Part shown: piece after piece, positions 16,050-25,044 of the stretch
Position numbering within the stretch: the stretch's first letter is position 1
How the letters are laid out: every line of letters starts with the position of its first letter
DNA from: Streptomyces sp. NBC_01198
GTDB lineage: Bacteria; Actinomycetota; Actinomycetes; Streptomycetales; Streptomycetaceae
Direction: 5' to 3'
Length of the DNA: 64,000 nucleotides
Assembly (NCBI RefSeq): GCF_036010485.1
Contig: NZ_CP108568.1
Location: 2,502,001 to 2,566,000 of the forward strand
Notes under the pieces: generated by a model
What the model saw: only the letters and a program-made list of their open reading frames with translations
Databases searched by the model: none
Told to the model about the DNA's origin: nothing
Program-made: the position numbers and the translations under genes

Positions 16050-19000
16050 TCAGGCGTCGCCGGCCGCCTTCGCGCGTGACGTCTCCGCCTTCGCCGTCGC
16101 ACCGGCCGTGTCGTAGGCGCCGGCGGAGCGCCGCCAGGCCTCCCGTACCGCCGCGGGGTCGGCGCCGGCCGCCTCCAGGGTGGTCGCCAGCTCGCCCCAG
16201 GCCTCGGCGGCGTCCGTGAAGTCCCCCAGCTCCTCGAAGACTTCCACCGCCCGGCGGGCGGCCGTCTCGGCTTCCCCGTACCGGCGAAGGTCCCGCAGCG
16301 CGATGCCGGTGTGGTCCCAGGTGAGGGCAACGCCGTGGACGCTGCCGGTCCGCTCGAAGAGGGCCCGGGCAGTGGCGTGCGCCTCAAGCGCCTCCTCGAC
16401 GCGCCCCGACTCCCGCAGCGCCTGGCCGGTGTTGTCGGCGGCGAAGGCCTGGCCGCGGACGTTGCCGAAGCGCTCGAAGTCGGTGCGGGCGGTGGTGTGC
16501 GCCTCAAGCGCCTCCTCCAAGCGCCCCAACTCCCGCAGCGCGGACCCCATGCTGTCCAGGGCGCTCGCCCGGCCGTTTCCGTTGCCGACGCTGTCCATGA
16601 GGGTGTGGGCGGTGGTGTGGGCGGCCAGGGCGTCCTCATGGCGGTCCAGCCGCCGCAGTGCCTCGCCGCTGTTGGTCAGCACGTACGCCTCGCCGTTCCT
16701 GTCACCGGACCGCACGAAGAGCGCGCGGGCCGTGGCGGCGGCGGACAGTGCCTCGTCGAAGCGGTGCAACCCCTGCAGGGCGTCACCGCAGTTGCTCAGG
16801 GTGGCCGCCAGGCCGCGGACGTTCCCGCTCCGCTCGAAGAGCGCGCGCGCCGTGACGTGCGCCTCCAGGGCCTCCTCGTAGCGGAACAGGACCTCCAGGG
16901 CGTTGCCGACGTTGTCGCAGGCGGCCGCCTGGCCGCTGATGTCCCCCGCCTGCTCGAAGAGCGTGCGGGCCGTGGTGTACGCGGCCAGGGCCTCCTCGAA
17001 GCGGCACAGACCCCGCAGCGTGTCACCGAGGTTGTTCCAGGCGACGGCCTGGCCGCGGACGGCGCCGAGCTGCTCGAAGAGCGCGCGGGCCCTGCTGTGC
17101 GCCTCAAGCGCCTCCTCGTAGCGGAACAGGAACTCCAGGATGTCGCCCACGTTGTCGCAGGCGGACGCCTGGCCACGGACGTTGCCGGTCTGCTCGAAGA
17201 GGGTGCGGGCCGTGACGTGCGCCTCAAGCGCCTCCTCGTAGCGGAACAGCAGGGCAAGCGCGTTGCCGATGTTGTCCCAGCTGACCGCCTGGCCGTTGAC
17301 GTCGCCGGACCGTTCGTAGAAGGTGCGGGCCGTGACGTGCGCCTCAAGCGCCTCCTCATAGCGGAACAGCAGGGCAAGCACCGTACCGATGTTGTCCCAG
17401 GCGCCGGCCTGGCCGCCGACGGCTCCGGTCTGCTCGAAGAGGGTGCGGGCCGTGATGTGCGCCTCCAGCGCCTCCTCGTAGCGGAACAGACCCCGCAGGA
17501 CGCTGCCGATGTTGTCCCACCCCGCCGCCTGACCGCGGGTGTCGCCGGTCTGCTCGGAGAGCGTGCGGCCGGTGATGTAGGCGTCGAAGGCTTCCTCGTC
17601 GCGGTAGAGCCGGCTCAGCGTGTCGCCGGTGTTGTTCCACGAGCCGGCCAGGCCGTTGGTGTTCCCGGTCTGCTCGAAGAGCGTGCGCGCGGTGGCGTAG
17701 GCGGCGAGCGCCTGGTCGTAGCGGTGCAGGATCTCAAGGGCGTTGCCGGTGTTGTTCCAGGCGCCCGCCTGGCCGTTGATGTTCCCGGTCCGTTCGTAGA
17801 GGGCGCGGGCGGTGGCGTGGGCCTCCAGGGCCTCCTCGTGCCGGTGCAGCTGGCGCAAGGTGTCGCCGACGTTGTTCCAGCTGCCGGCCTCGCCGTTGAC
17901 GTTCCCGACCCGCTGGAAGAGGGCGCGGGCGGTGGTGTGGGCCTCCAGGGCCTCGTCGCAACGATGCAGGAACTCCAGGGTGTTGCCCATGTTGTCCCAG
18001 CCGCTGGCCTGGCCGTTGATGTCGCCGGTCTGCTCGTAGAGGGTGCGGGCGGTGGTGTGCGCCTCCAGGGCCTCGTCGAAGCGGTGCAGGCCTTGGAGGG
18101 CGTAGCCGAGGTTCCCCCACGCTCCGGGCTCGTTGCGGTGGTCCTTCAGCGCGCGCAGCGAGTCCAGGCTCAGCGCGCTCACCGCCAGTGCGTCATGGTG
18201 CAGTTCGCGGTACTGCAGGTATTCGGTCAGCGCGAAGCACAGGCGCGCGGACTTCACCGAGGGGGCCTCGGCGTGCGCGGTGGCGATGAGGTTGGCGCGC
18301 TCCTCGTCCACCCATCGCAGCGCCTCCTCCCGGTCGCCGAAGTCCGGGGTCGGCTGCAACTGGCCGGAGAAGTCGATGTGGCTTCTGGCGCTCTCGGCCC
18401 GCTTGGCGTAGTAGTCGCCGAGGCGTTCGCGGGCCTGGTCGTACTTGCGGCGGCCGGTGCGGTTGCCGTCCAGGTGCTTCCTGGTCTGCTCCTTGGCGTA
18501 GTCGTGCAGCAGGTCGTGCATCTTCCAGCGGCCCCGGGTGCTGCCGCGGCTGATGAGATGTGCCGCGGCCAGCTGGCCGAGCTGGTTGTCGATCGCCGTC
18601 TCGGTCTGGTGGGTGAGGGCCGAGGCCGCCGCCGTGGAGATGTCGGGGCCGGCGTTGAGCGACAGCATCCGGAACAGGTCCTGCTGCTGCGGGAGCAGGC
18701 TGTCGAAGGTCTGGTCGAAGACGGCACGCAGGTCGCGTTCGCCGTCGTTGATGCTGTCGAGACGGCCCTCGCCGGCGGAGAGGCGTTCCGCGCGTTCGGC
18801 GAGCGGCTGGCCGGAGTCCTGCACGAGGAGCGCGGCCACGATCTGCAGCGCAAGCGGCAGGCACCCGCAGGCCATCGCCACCCGCTCGGCCGCCTCCCGG
18901 TCCTCGGCCACCCGCCGGTCGTCGGGGTTCGCCTCGCGCAGCGCGAGGTCGAGCAGCGCGACCGCGTCCTCGGGCTGGAGCTGGTGCAGGGTACGCGGGC

Positions 19001-19679
19001 GGCCGAGACCGGGCAGCGCCCGGCGGGAGGTGGCGATCAGGCCGTGCGGTGCGGGCGGCAGCAGCGGCTTGACCTGCGCGGCGCTGGAGGCGTTGTCGGC
19101 GATGACCAGCAGCCGCTCGCCCCTGCGGCCGCGGTCGGCGAGGTGGGAGCGGTAGAAGACCTCCCGGTCGGCCCCGGTGGGCGGGATGTGCTCGGGCGGC
19201 ACCCCGAGCCGGCGCAGCAGGGCGTCCAGGGACTGCTCCGGCTGGGCCGGCTGCGGGTCGTAGCCGCGCAGGTCCACCAGCAGCACCCCGGTGAACCACC
19301 CGCGTTTCAGCACTCCGTGGCCGGCGGCGTAGGCCAGCGTCGTCTTGCCGACGCCGCCCATGCCGGACACCACCGCCACCGGGCGCCCGGCGGCGGAGTC
19401 CGGGGCGAGCAGTTCGAGCAGCGGCGCCAGGTCCTCGTCCCGGCCGGTGAACTCCGCCGGCAGGTCCGGCAGCGCGTCCAGCGCGGAGGGGGCGGGGGCG
19501 TACTGCTGGACGAACGTGTTGTACTGCGTCCCTTGCTGCTGGGCGGCGGCGTGGCTGAACTGGCTGCCCGAGAAGCCGCCCCGCTGCACCGGGGCGCTGC
19601 CGGGCCGTGCGCCGGGACGCTGGGCCGGAACCCCGCTCTTCCGGTTGCGCCCCTTGGACCTGTTGCTCTTGCCCCCCAC
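16050..19679 (-). CDS. NB-ARC (STAND) NTPase with 16 TPR repeats
   Basis: A 1209-residue signal-transducing NTPase. Residues 1-60 are basic and flexible and contain GTQYNTF (50-56). An NB-ARC domain follows: Walker A GMGGVGKTT (106-114), Walker B in RLLVIADNASS, and a GCLPLAL motif. A winged-helix region leads to residues 519-1158, which hold 16 tandem 40-residue tetratricopeptide repeats of the form W-N-N-G-x-L...EALEAH-TAR-LFE-TG. Such proteins act as sensors that oligomerise when the repeat domain binds a trigger. No enzymatic effector domain is visible, so an effector partner is expected. The ATG at 19679 lies 20 bp after the small upstream gene, with which it shares a peptide motif. Confidence 0.9.
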   Translation of the reverse strand: MGGKSNRSKGRNRKSGVPAQRPGARPGSAPVQRGGFSGSQFSHAAAQQQGTQYNTFVQQYAPAPSALDALPDLPAEFTGRDEDLAPLLELLAPDSAAGRPVAVVSGMGGVGKTTLAYAAGHGVLKRGWFTGVLLVDLRGYDPQPAQPEQSLDALLRRLGVPPEHIPPTGADREVFYRSHLADRGRRGERLLVIADNASSAAQVKPLLPPAPHGLIATSRRALPGLGRPRTLHQLQPEDAVALLDLALREANPDDRRVAEDREAAERVAMACGCLPLALQIVAALLVQDSGQPLAERAERLSAGEGRLDSINDGERDLRAVFDQTFDSLLPQQQDLFRMLSLNAGPDISTAAASALTHQTETAIDNQLGQLAAAHLISRGSTRGRWKMHDLLHDYAKEQTRKHLDGNRTGRRKYDQARERLGDYYAKRAESARSHIDFSGQLQPTPDFGDREEALRWVDEERANLIATAHAEAPSVKSARLCFALTEYLQYRELHHDALAVSALSLDSLRALKDHRNEPGAWGNLGYALQGLHRFDEALEAHTTARTLYEQTGDINGQASGWDNMGNTLEFLHRCDEALEAHTTARALFQRVGNVNGEAGSWNNVGDTLRQLHRHEEALEAHATARALYERTGNINGQAGAWNNTGNALEILHRYDQALAAYATARTLFEQTGNTNGLAGSWNNTGDTLSRLYRDEEAFDAYITGRTLSEQTGDTRGQAAGWDNIGSVLRGLFRYEEALEAHITARTLFEQTGAVGGQAGAWDNIGTVLALLFRYEEALEAHVTARTFYERSGDVNGQAVSWDNIGNALALLFRYEEALEAHVTARTLFEQTGNVRGQASACDNVGDILEFLFRYEEALEAHSRARALFEQLGAVRGQAVAWNNLGDTLRGLCRFEEALAAYTTARTLFEQAGDISGQAAACDNVGNALEVLFRYEEALEAHVTARALFERSGNVRGLAATLSNCGDALQGLHRFDEALSAAATARALFVRSGDRNGEAYVLTNSGEALRRLDRHEDALAAHTTAHTLMDSVGNGNGRASALDSMGSALRELGRLEEALEAHTTARTDFERFGNVRGQAFAADNTGQALRESGRVEEALEAHATARALFERTGSVHGVALTWDHTGIALRDLRRYGEAETAARRAVEVFEELGDFTDAAEAWGELATTLEAAGADPAAVREAWRRSAGAYDTAGATAKAETSRAKAAGDA
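16206..18125 (-). repeat. 16 tandem 120-bp repeats encoding the TPR domain
   Basis: Sixteen uninterrupted units of exactly 120 bp (40 residues each) with no insertions or deletions. Units 1-11 are the most alike, sharing the EEALEAH-TAR core almost unchanged; units 12-16 are more divergent. The strict period and uniformity point to expansion by unequal recombination or gene conversion. Confidence 0.9.
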
Positions 19680-19699
19680 CGGATCCGCTCCCCCGCCCG

Positions 19700-20128
19700 T
19701 CAGTTGAAGGTGTTGTGCTGCGTGCCGCTGCCCTGCACCGCCGACTTCTCGAAGGTCGATCCCCTGAAGTCGTTGTGCACGGGTTGCCCTTGGGCGGCCG
19801 CGGCGGCCTGGTCGATCAACGCCTGGAGCTCCGCTGCGACCTGTTGCTGCTGCTCCTCGGGCAGTTCCTCGAGCAGCAGCTCAAGACGGCTCTGCCACAC
19901 CGCCGCCTGCGCCGCCCTGACCTGCTCGGCCTCGCCCTCGGCCGCGGCCTCCAGCACGGCGCTGGTCCGGTCCAGGCGTTCCAGCTCCCGCCGCTCCCCC
20001 GCCTCCTCGCCGCGGCCCAGCACGCGGGCGATGCCACCGCGTACCGCGTTCCACGCGTCCGTACCGGCTGCCTGCACGACGGCGCCACCGGTCGCCGCCG
20101 CCAACGCCAACGATCCCTCGACCAGCAC
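19700..20128 (-). CDS. Small partner protein of the NB-ARC/TPR protein
   Basis: A 142-residue protein with an Ala-rich hydrophobic start (SLALAAATGGAVVQAAG) and a helical, Gln/Glu-rich middle likely to form a coiled coil (ELERLDRTSAVLEAAAEG, then LEELPEEQQQQVAAELQAL). The tail is polar and ends GSGTQHNTFN. The tail motif GTQHNTF recurs as GTQYNTF near the N-terminus of the NTPase encoded 20 bp downstream. Tails of this kind, with N-x-F and VQ-G steps, are frequent in actinobacterial STAND and VMAP loci, from memory. A GTG start at 20128 is set by AAGGAGG. I infer that it forms a complex with, or recruits an effector to, the NTPase. No enzymatic function is apparent. Confidence 0.75.
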   Translation of the reverse strand: MLVEGSLALAAATGGAVVQAAGTDAWNAVRGGIARVLGRGEEAGERRELERLDRTSAVLEAAAEGEAEQVRAAQAAVWQSRLELLLEELPEEQQQQVAAELQALIDQAAAAAQGQPVHNDFRGSTFEKSAVQGSGTQHNTFN

Positions 20129-20207
20129 TGTGTCCTCCTTGACCGGCGATCAGTCGGGCACATCAGCCTAGAACCCCGCCTACCGGCCCGAGTGCCACAA
20201 CCCGAAA

Positions 20208-20222
20208 ATCACCGGCGGTGAT
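20208..20222. promoter_or_regulatory. Perfect 15-bp palindrome downstream of the LuxR gene
   Basis: ATCACCGGCGGTGAT, 67 bp past the stop codon of the LuxR-type regulator and about 80 bp upstream of the small partner gene. It could be a short hairpin or an operator for the NB-ARC unit. Nothing else marks it. Confidence 0.35.
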
Positions 20223-20289
20223 CGGGTGGGGGGCGTGGGCGGCGGAGGGGGTCCGGGCGGCGGAGCCGGCAAGGAGACGGGTGGCCGGG

Positions 20290-22704
20290 TCAGGGGGCGG
20301 AGAGGCGGCGGGTGACTTGGACGCGGGACTGGCAGCTGAGTTTGCGCATCACCTTGCGGAGGTGGTTGACCACCGTCCACTCGGCGATGCCGAGGTCGCG
20401 GGCGATGATGCGGTTGGTCAGGCCCTCGGCGACCAGGAGGGCGACTTCGAGTTCGCGCTTGGTCAGCGCGGCGGCGACGTCGGGAGGTACGTCCCGGGGT
20501 GCGCCGGGGACCGGCGGGGCGGGCGAGGGGGCCGGGGCGGGCGGGATCAGGCGCAGCGGGGTCTGCCAGGGGAGGTCGGGGCCGGACCGGCGGGCGCAGG
20601 CGTATTCGGCGGCGGTGAGCTGCTGGGCGGCCTGGGCGAGGGTCCCGGCGACCAGGTCGTGCAGGGGCTTCGGGCGGGGCGGGCCGTCCTGGTGGCGGCG
20701 CAGGTGGTCGGCCAGGGCCAGGGTCGCGGTGAGCAGCCGCCAGTCGGTGACCCGGCGCCACTTGCGCAGCGCGATGACCAGGATCTCCAGGCACTCGGGC
20801 CGCTCCGGCGCCGTGTCGGGCAGGGCGCCGATCTGTCCGGCCGCGTCGGCGAAGAGGGCGCGGGCCTGCGCGGAGTCGTGCTCCAGCCAGCGCACGGTCG
20901 CCAGGACGTATCTGGCGAGCACCGCCCCGCCGGCCTCGTCGCGGTAACCGTCGGGCGGCGCGGCCCCGGCCTGCTCCCCCGCGTCCGCCGCGCCGCCGAG
21001 CTCGGCTTCCAGCGCCGTCAGGGCGAGTTCGGCGGCGCGGGGCAGGTCACCGGCGTCCCGCAGCACGGCCGCGAGGCGGCGGGTGAGGTGCCGGCGGGTG
21101 GGCGCGGCGGCGTCCGAGGCGAGGCAGTCCTCGAAGCGCCGCCGCGCCCGGTCCAGGTCGCCGGCCGCGTAGGCCTCCTCGCCGAGCAGGGCGAGGCAGC
21201 GCAGCGCGCCCGGCTCGTCGCCGGCCGTGCGGTGGGCGTCGCACGCCCGGGTGAGGTGGTCGCGGGCGGCCGGGGCGCACAGGCGCAGCGCCAGCGCGCC
21301 CGCCGCCTCCAGGGTGCGGGCGTGCAGGCGGGGGTCGTCGACGCCGGTGCGCAGCACCTCCTCGGTCAGCCGCAGGCACTGCCGGGCCTGCGCCTGGCCT
21401 GCGCACCGGGCCCGCAGGGCGTGCGCGATCACCGCCATCGCGCGGCCGTCGCCGGCCTCGCGCCAGTGGTCGAAGGCCGCGAGCAGGTCCGCCCGGGTCT
21501 CGGGCCCCGGCGCCGGGCGGCCGCCGGTCGCTGCGGCGTCGGCGGCGGCGCGGAAGTGCTCGGCGTGCGCCTGCCGCAGTGCCGCGTGCACCGGCAGCCG
21601 GGCCAGCAGGCCGGCCGCGGCCAGCCGTACGGCGTGCGGGACGCTCAACCGCAGCTCGCCCCGCGGCCGTTCGTCGGGGACCAGCACGCTCTTGTCGATG
21701 AGCCCTTCCATCGTCCGGTAGGCGGCGCGGTGGAAGCCGTCCAGGACGCCGACGGCCGCGCGCATGGTGAACGGGCCCTGGAAGACGGCCAGATGGATCA
21801 GCTGGGTGCGCTCGTCGGGGTGCAGCCTGGCGAACACCCAGGAGACCATGTCGCCGATGCTGGAGTGCCGGGAGTACGGGTGGTGGTCGATCCTGTGCAG
21901 GTCGCCGGGGCCGCGCTCGAAGCGCTCCAGGATCAGGTCGGGTTCGGCCAGCGTGACCTGGGAGGCGGCCAGTTCGATGGCCAGCGGCAGCCCGCCGGCC
22001 TGCCGGCACAGGGCCAGCACGAAGCGCGAGTTCTCCGGCGTCAGGGCGAATTCGGGCCGTACCGACCGCGCGCACTGCACGAAGAGCTCCACGGCCGGTA
22101 TCCGGGCGACGGCGGACGGCATGTCCTCCGCCGGGCTGCCGGTCGCAAGCGGCCCGATCCGCACGACCCGCTCGCCGTACAGGCCGAGGCGGGCGGTGCC
22201 GACGCAGACGATGCGCAACTGCGGGCAGCAGCGGCGGAATTCAGCGAGCAGCGGCGCGAGGTCGTCGGCGACGTCCTCGTAGTGGTCGAAGAGCAGGGTG
22301 TGCTTGCCCGCCGCGACCCGCTCCAGGGCCTTCCTGACGGCCGGCGAACCCTCGTAACACTGCTCCCTGAGCTGGCGGAGCATGAGGCCGGCCACCGAGG
22401 TGTCGCTCACCTGGGCGAAGTCGAAGACCTCGACGCCGCCGCCGGGGCCGGTCCCCCGGTGGCGGAAGAACTCCATCACCAGCCGGCTCTTGCCCACCCC
22501 GGCGGGCCCGGTCACGGTGACCAGGCCGGCGTCCGGGGCGGCGGTCACGGCGGCCAGCCGCTCCAGGTCGCGGGAGCGGCCGAGGAGCGCCGTCGGGGTG
22601 GTGCCGATGTATCCGGCAGGAGTCGTCATCCGGCTGAGCAGCAGGTCGCCGAGGCCGGAGGTGTTCTCGTGCCCTTTCGTCGGAGCTGTGACGGCGCCGG
22701 TCAT
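20290..22704 (-). CDS. Large ATP-binding LuxR-family regulator (LAL/AfsR-like)
   Basis: An 804-residue regulator with a Walker A TGPAGVGKS (65-73) at the start of an NB-ARC-like ATPase domain (RSRDLERLAAVTAAPDAG before it; RIVCVGTARLGLYGERV as a later strand). A long helical TPR-like middle follows, and the last ~60 residues are a LuxR helix-turn-helix (LTKRELEVALLVAEGLTNR, then GIAEWTVVNHLRKVM). The start at 22704 (MTGAVTAPTK) has GGGAGGG upstream at a slightly long spacing; an ATG at 22629 is an alternative. It follows the methyltransferase gene on the same strand after 57 bp and so probably belongs to the rppA operon, forming the left edge of the naphthoquinone cluster as a second regulator beside the SARP. 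Confidence 0.85.
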   Translation of the reverse strand: MTGAVTAPTKGHENTSGLGDLLLSRMTTPAGYIGTTPTALLGRSRDLERLAAVTAAPDAGLVTVTGPAGVGKSRLVMEFFRHRGTGPGGGVEVFDFAQVSDTSVAGLMLRQLREQCYEGSPAVRKALERVAAGKHTLLFDHYEDVADDLAPLLAEFRRCCPQLRIVCVGTARLGLYGERVVRIGPLATGSPAEDMPSAVARIPAVELFVQCARSVRPEFALTPENSRFVLALCRQAGGLPLAIELAASQVTLAEPDLILERFERGPGDLHRIDHHPYSRHSSIGDMVSWVFARLHPDERTQLIHLAVFQGPFTMRAAVGVLDGFHRAAYRTMEGLIDKSVLVPDERPRGELRLSVPHAVRLAAAGLLARLPVHAALRQAHAEHFRAAADAAATGGRPAPGPETRADLLAAFDHWREAGDGRAMAVIAHALRARCAGQAQARQCLRLTEEVLRTGVDDPRLHARTLEAAGALALRLCAPAARDHLTRACDAHRTAGDEPGALRCLALLGEEAYAAGDLDRARRRFEDCLASDAAAPTRRHLTRRLAAVLRDAGDLPRAAELALTALEAELGGAADAGEQAGAAPPDGYRDEAGGAVLARYVLATVRWLEHDSAQARALFADAAGQIGALPDTAPERPECLEILVIALRKWRRVTDWRLLTATLALADHLRRHQDGPPRPKPLHDLVAGTLAQAAQQLTAAEYACARRSGPDLPWQTPLRLIPPAPAPSPAPPVPGAPRDVPPDVAAALTKRELEVALLVAEGLTNRIIARDLGIAEWTVVNHLRKVMRKLSCQSRVQVTRRLSAP

Positions 22705-22761
22705 GGCATCGCATGCCCTCCCGTGGTGCGTCGGACTCCCCGCTCTCACCCCTGGTGACCG

Positions 22762-23763
22762 CTACCGGGCGAAGATCAGCGTGGTCGGCGACAGCGTGGT
22801 CTCGAACGTGATGTCGTCGTAGCCGGTCTTGCTCAGCCAGCCGTGGTAGTCCGCGCGCCGCCAGGTGCTGCCGTGCCGGCTCTTGAGCAGCATCTCCGAG
22901 GCGAAGGTCAGCGGGTACGGCGGCCCGCTGCGGTCGTCGTCCACCACGTAGTCGGAGACGACCAGGGTGCCGCCGGGCTTCAGGACGCTGCGCACCCGGG
23001 CGAAGAGCGCCATGTTGTCCTCGGGGCCCTCCTGGTGGGCGATGTTGGAGTAGACGACGATGTCGTAGGCGGCGGCCTCGCCGAGGTCGGTGGAGTGGAA
23101 GTCGCCGTCCACGTAGTCGACCCGGTCGGCGACGCCGCGCTCGGCGAGCAGCCGGCGGGCGATGGCGTTGATCGGTGCCCAGTCGAGCTGGGTGGAGCGG
23201 GCGGCGGGGTTGCGCTCGAGCCAGGCGGCCGAGTAGACGCCGGAGCCGCCGCCGATGTCGAGGATGGAGATCTCGCCGGCCTCCTCGATCCGCAGCGTGT
23301 CGGCGGCGGCCTGCGCCACCGGGACGGACTGCGCGGCGAGGGCCTGGACCAGCTCCTCCCAGTGCGGGTTGTCGGCCACCTCCACCACCGCGTCGGTCAG
23401 CGGGCCGCCGGCCCGCACGACGTCGGGCAGCCCGGCCAGCGAGGCCATGTGGCCGGCCTTGAGCTTGGCGAAGCCGCTCAGGCAGGTGGGCCGGCCCTCG
23501 ACCAGGAAGGCGGAGGCCTCCGGGGTGTTGTGGTAGCGGCCGTCCCGCAGTTCGACCAGGCCGACGCTGACCAGGCCGTCCAGCAGGGCCTGGGCGCCCC
23601 GGTGCGAGATCGCGGCGCGGTCGGCCAGCTGGTCGGCGGTGGTGGCGCCGTCCTCCAGGTGGGTGAACACCGAGTGGGTCGCGGCCGCACCGACGATGCC
23701 GGTGGCCCAGTAGCCGGTGATGAGCCGCATGATCCGGTCCGACGTCGGGGCGCTGCTGGTCAT
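22762..23763 (-). CDS. SAM-dependent methyltransferase of the naphthoquinone cluster
   Basis: A 333-residue methyltransferase of the two-domain O-methyltransferase type. The N-terminal winged helix (residues 10-95: TTADQLADRAAISHRGAQAL, LDGLVSVGLVEL) mediates dimerisation, and the C-terminal Rossmann fold has DIGGGSGVYS (169-178) for SAM binding and LKPGGTLVVSDYVVDD further on. It overlaps the aminotransferase gene by 4 bp (ATGA), and AGGAAGG precedes the ATG, so it is co-translated with it. In furaquinocin- and naphterpin-like pathways, methylation of the (amino)flaviolin core comes before geranylation; this enzyme is the natural candidate. Whether it methylates O, C or N cannot be decided from sequence. 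Confidence 0.9.
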   Translation of the reverse strand: MTSSAPTSDRIMRLITGYWATGIVGAAATHSVFTHLEDGATTADQLADRAAISHRGAQALLDGLVSVGLVELRDGRYHNTPEASAFLVEGRPTCLSGFAKLKAGHMASLAGLPDVVRAGGPLTDAVVEVADNPHWEELVQALAAQSVPVAQAAADTLRIEEAGEISILDIGGGSGVYSAAWLERNPAARSTQLDWAPINAIARRLLAERGVADRVDYVDGDFHSTDLGEAAAYDIVVYSNIAHQEGPEDNMALFARVRSVLKPGGTLVVSDYVVDDDRSGPPYPLTFASEMLLKSRHGSTWRRADYHGWLSKTGYDDITFETTLSPTTLIFAR

Positions 23764-24962
23764 GACGTGCCTTCCTGGTTCTCGCCCGGGGTGGCGGGCT
23801 GCTTCTCGGCGGGGGCCGCGGACCGCCGCCGCGGGTCGGCGTGGCCGCGCACCGCGGCGCGCAGGGCGTGCGCGACCTGCTCCGCGTGGTCCACGGTGAG
23901 TTCGGCGTGCATGGGGATGGCGAGCTGCCGCCGGAAGAGGTCGGCGGAGACCGGGCAGGACTGCTTGGACTCGTAGACCGGTTGCAGATGGCTCGCCCAC
24001 GTACCGTGCCCGCAGCCGATGCCCTGGGCGCGCAGGTCGGCGGCGACGGCGGCGCGGTCGACGGACGGGTCGAGTGCGACCAGGTAGGACTGCCAGGCGT
24101 GGGTGCGGTCCTCGGGGACGTGCGGCAGGGTCAACAGCTCTTCGCCGGCGAGCAGTTCGGCGTAGCGCGCGGCCACCGCGTTGCGGCGCTCCAGCAGTTC
24201 GCCGATCCGGCCCAGCTGGACCTGGAGGATCGCGGCGGCGATGTCGGAGAGCTTGTAGTTGTAGCCGATCTCGGTGAACTCCGGGATCGGCAGGCCGACG
24301 ATCTGCGACTTGTCGAAGATGCTGCCGATGCCGAAGGACGAGCGCAGCCGCACGTCCGCGCCGATCGCCGGGTCGGCGGCGAGCAGGGCGCCGCCCTCGC
24401 CGCTGGTGATGCCCTTGCGGCCGTGGAAGGACAGGCAGGAGATCGGTGCCAGCGCCCCGGCCGGGCGGCCGCGGTAGGTGGCGCCGACCGCGCAGGCGGC
24501 GTCCTCGATGAGGAACAGCCCGTGGCGTTCGGTGAGCGAGAGCAGTTCGGCGTAGTCGGCGGGCAGGCCCACCGTGTCGACCGCGATCACGCCGACCGTG
24601 CGCGGGCCGATCAGGTCGGCGACCGCCTGCGGGTCGATGGTGCCGGTGTCGGGGCGCGCGTCGGCGAAGACCGGGACGGCGCCGACGTAGCGAGCCGCGT
24701 GCGCCGGGGCGGGGAAGGTGTAGTCGGCGACGATCACCTCGTCGCCGGGCCGGACGCCGAGCGCGAGCAGCGCCAGGTGCAGCGCGGCGGCGCAGCTGCT
24801 GAGCGTCACCGCGTCAGCGACGCCGTAGCGCTCGGCGAGCTCCTTCTCCAGCGCCTTGCCGCGCGGGCCCTGCCCTGCCGTCCAGTCCGAGGCGAACACC
24901 TCCTCGACGGCCGCCAGTTCCTGCTTGCCCAAACTCGCGTGAACCAAGGGGATCGGGTTCAA
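23760..24962 (-). CDS. DegT/DnrJ/EryC1 PLP aminotransferase (Fur3-like role inferred)
   Basis: A 400-residue fold-type-I PLP enzyme: PLP lysine Lys183 in SFHGRKGITSGEGG, cofactor-contacting Asp154 in LIEDAACAVG, and the usual DWTAGQGPRGKALE opening. Family members aminate sugars, but here the neighbours are a tetrahydroxynaphthalene synthase and an NphB-type prenyltransferase. The furaquinocin pathway uses such an enzyme (Fur3) to aminate the naphthoquinone core, so an aminoflaviolin-type product is the best guess. The start is probably the TTG at 24962, 8 nt after AGGAGG; the frame runs further upstream without homology. It overlaps the methyltransferase by 4 bp and lies 82 bp after rppA. 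Confidence 0.88.
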   Translation of the reverse strand: MNPIPLVHASLGKQELAAVEEVFASDWTAGQGPRGKALEKELAERYGVADAVTLSSCAAALHLALLALGVRPGDEVIVADYTFPAPAHAARYVGAVPVFADARPDTGTIDPQAVADLIGPRTVGVIAVDTVGLPADYAELLSLTERHGLFLIEDAACAVGATYRGRPAGALAPISCLSFHGRKGITSGEGGALLAADPAIGADVRLRSSFGIGSIFDKSQIVGLPIPEFTEIGYNYKLSDIAAAILQVQLGRIGELLERRNAVAARYAELLAGEELLTLPHVPEDRTHAWQSYLVALDPSVDRAAVAADLRAQGIGCGHGTWASHLQPVYESKQSCPVSADLFRRQLAIPMHAELTVDHAEQVAHALRAAVRGHADPRRRSAAPAEKQPATPGENQEGTS

Positions 24963-25044
24963 CGTGGCCACCTCCTGCGACGCTTCAGGAGACCGGGGGC
25001 CCGCGTGCGGCGGGCTCCGGTCGGAACGAACATGTGCGCGGGTC

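Noticed and set aside
16206..18125. Regular 120-bp repeats considered as a CRISPR or satellite array
   Set aside because: The repeats are contiguous, in frame and encode TPR units; there are no spacers.
16311..20171. A 1286-codon open frame on the + strand opposite the NB-ARC/TPR gene
   Set aside because: It is the antisense shadow of a GC-biased gene made of 120-bp repeats; no domain, no ribosome binding site, and valine/glycine-rich composition typical of such frames.
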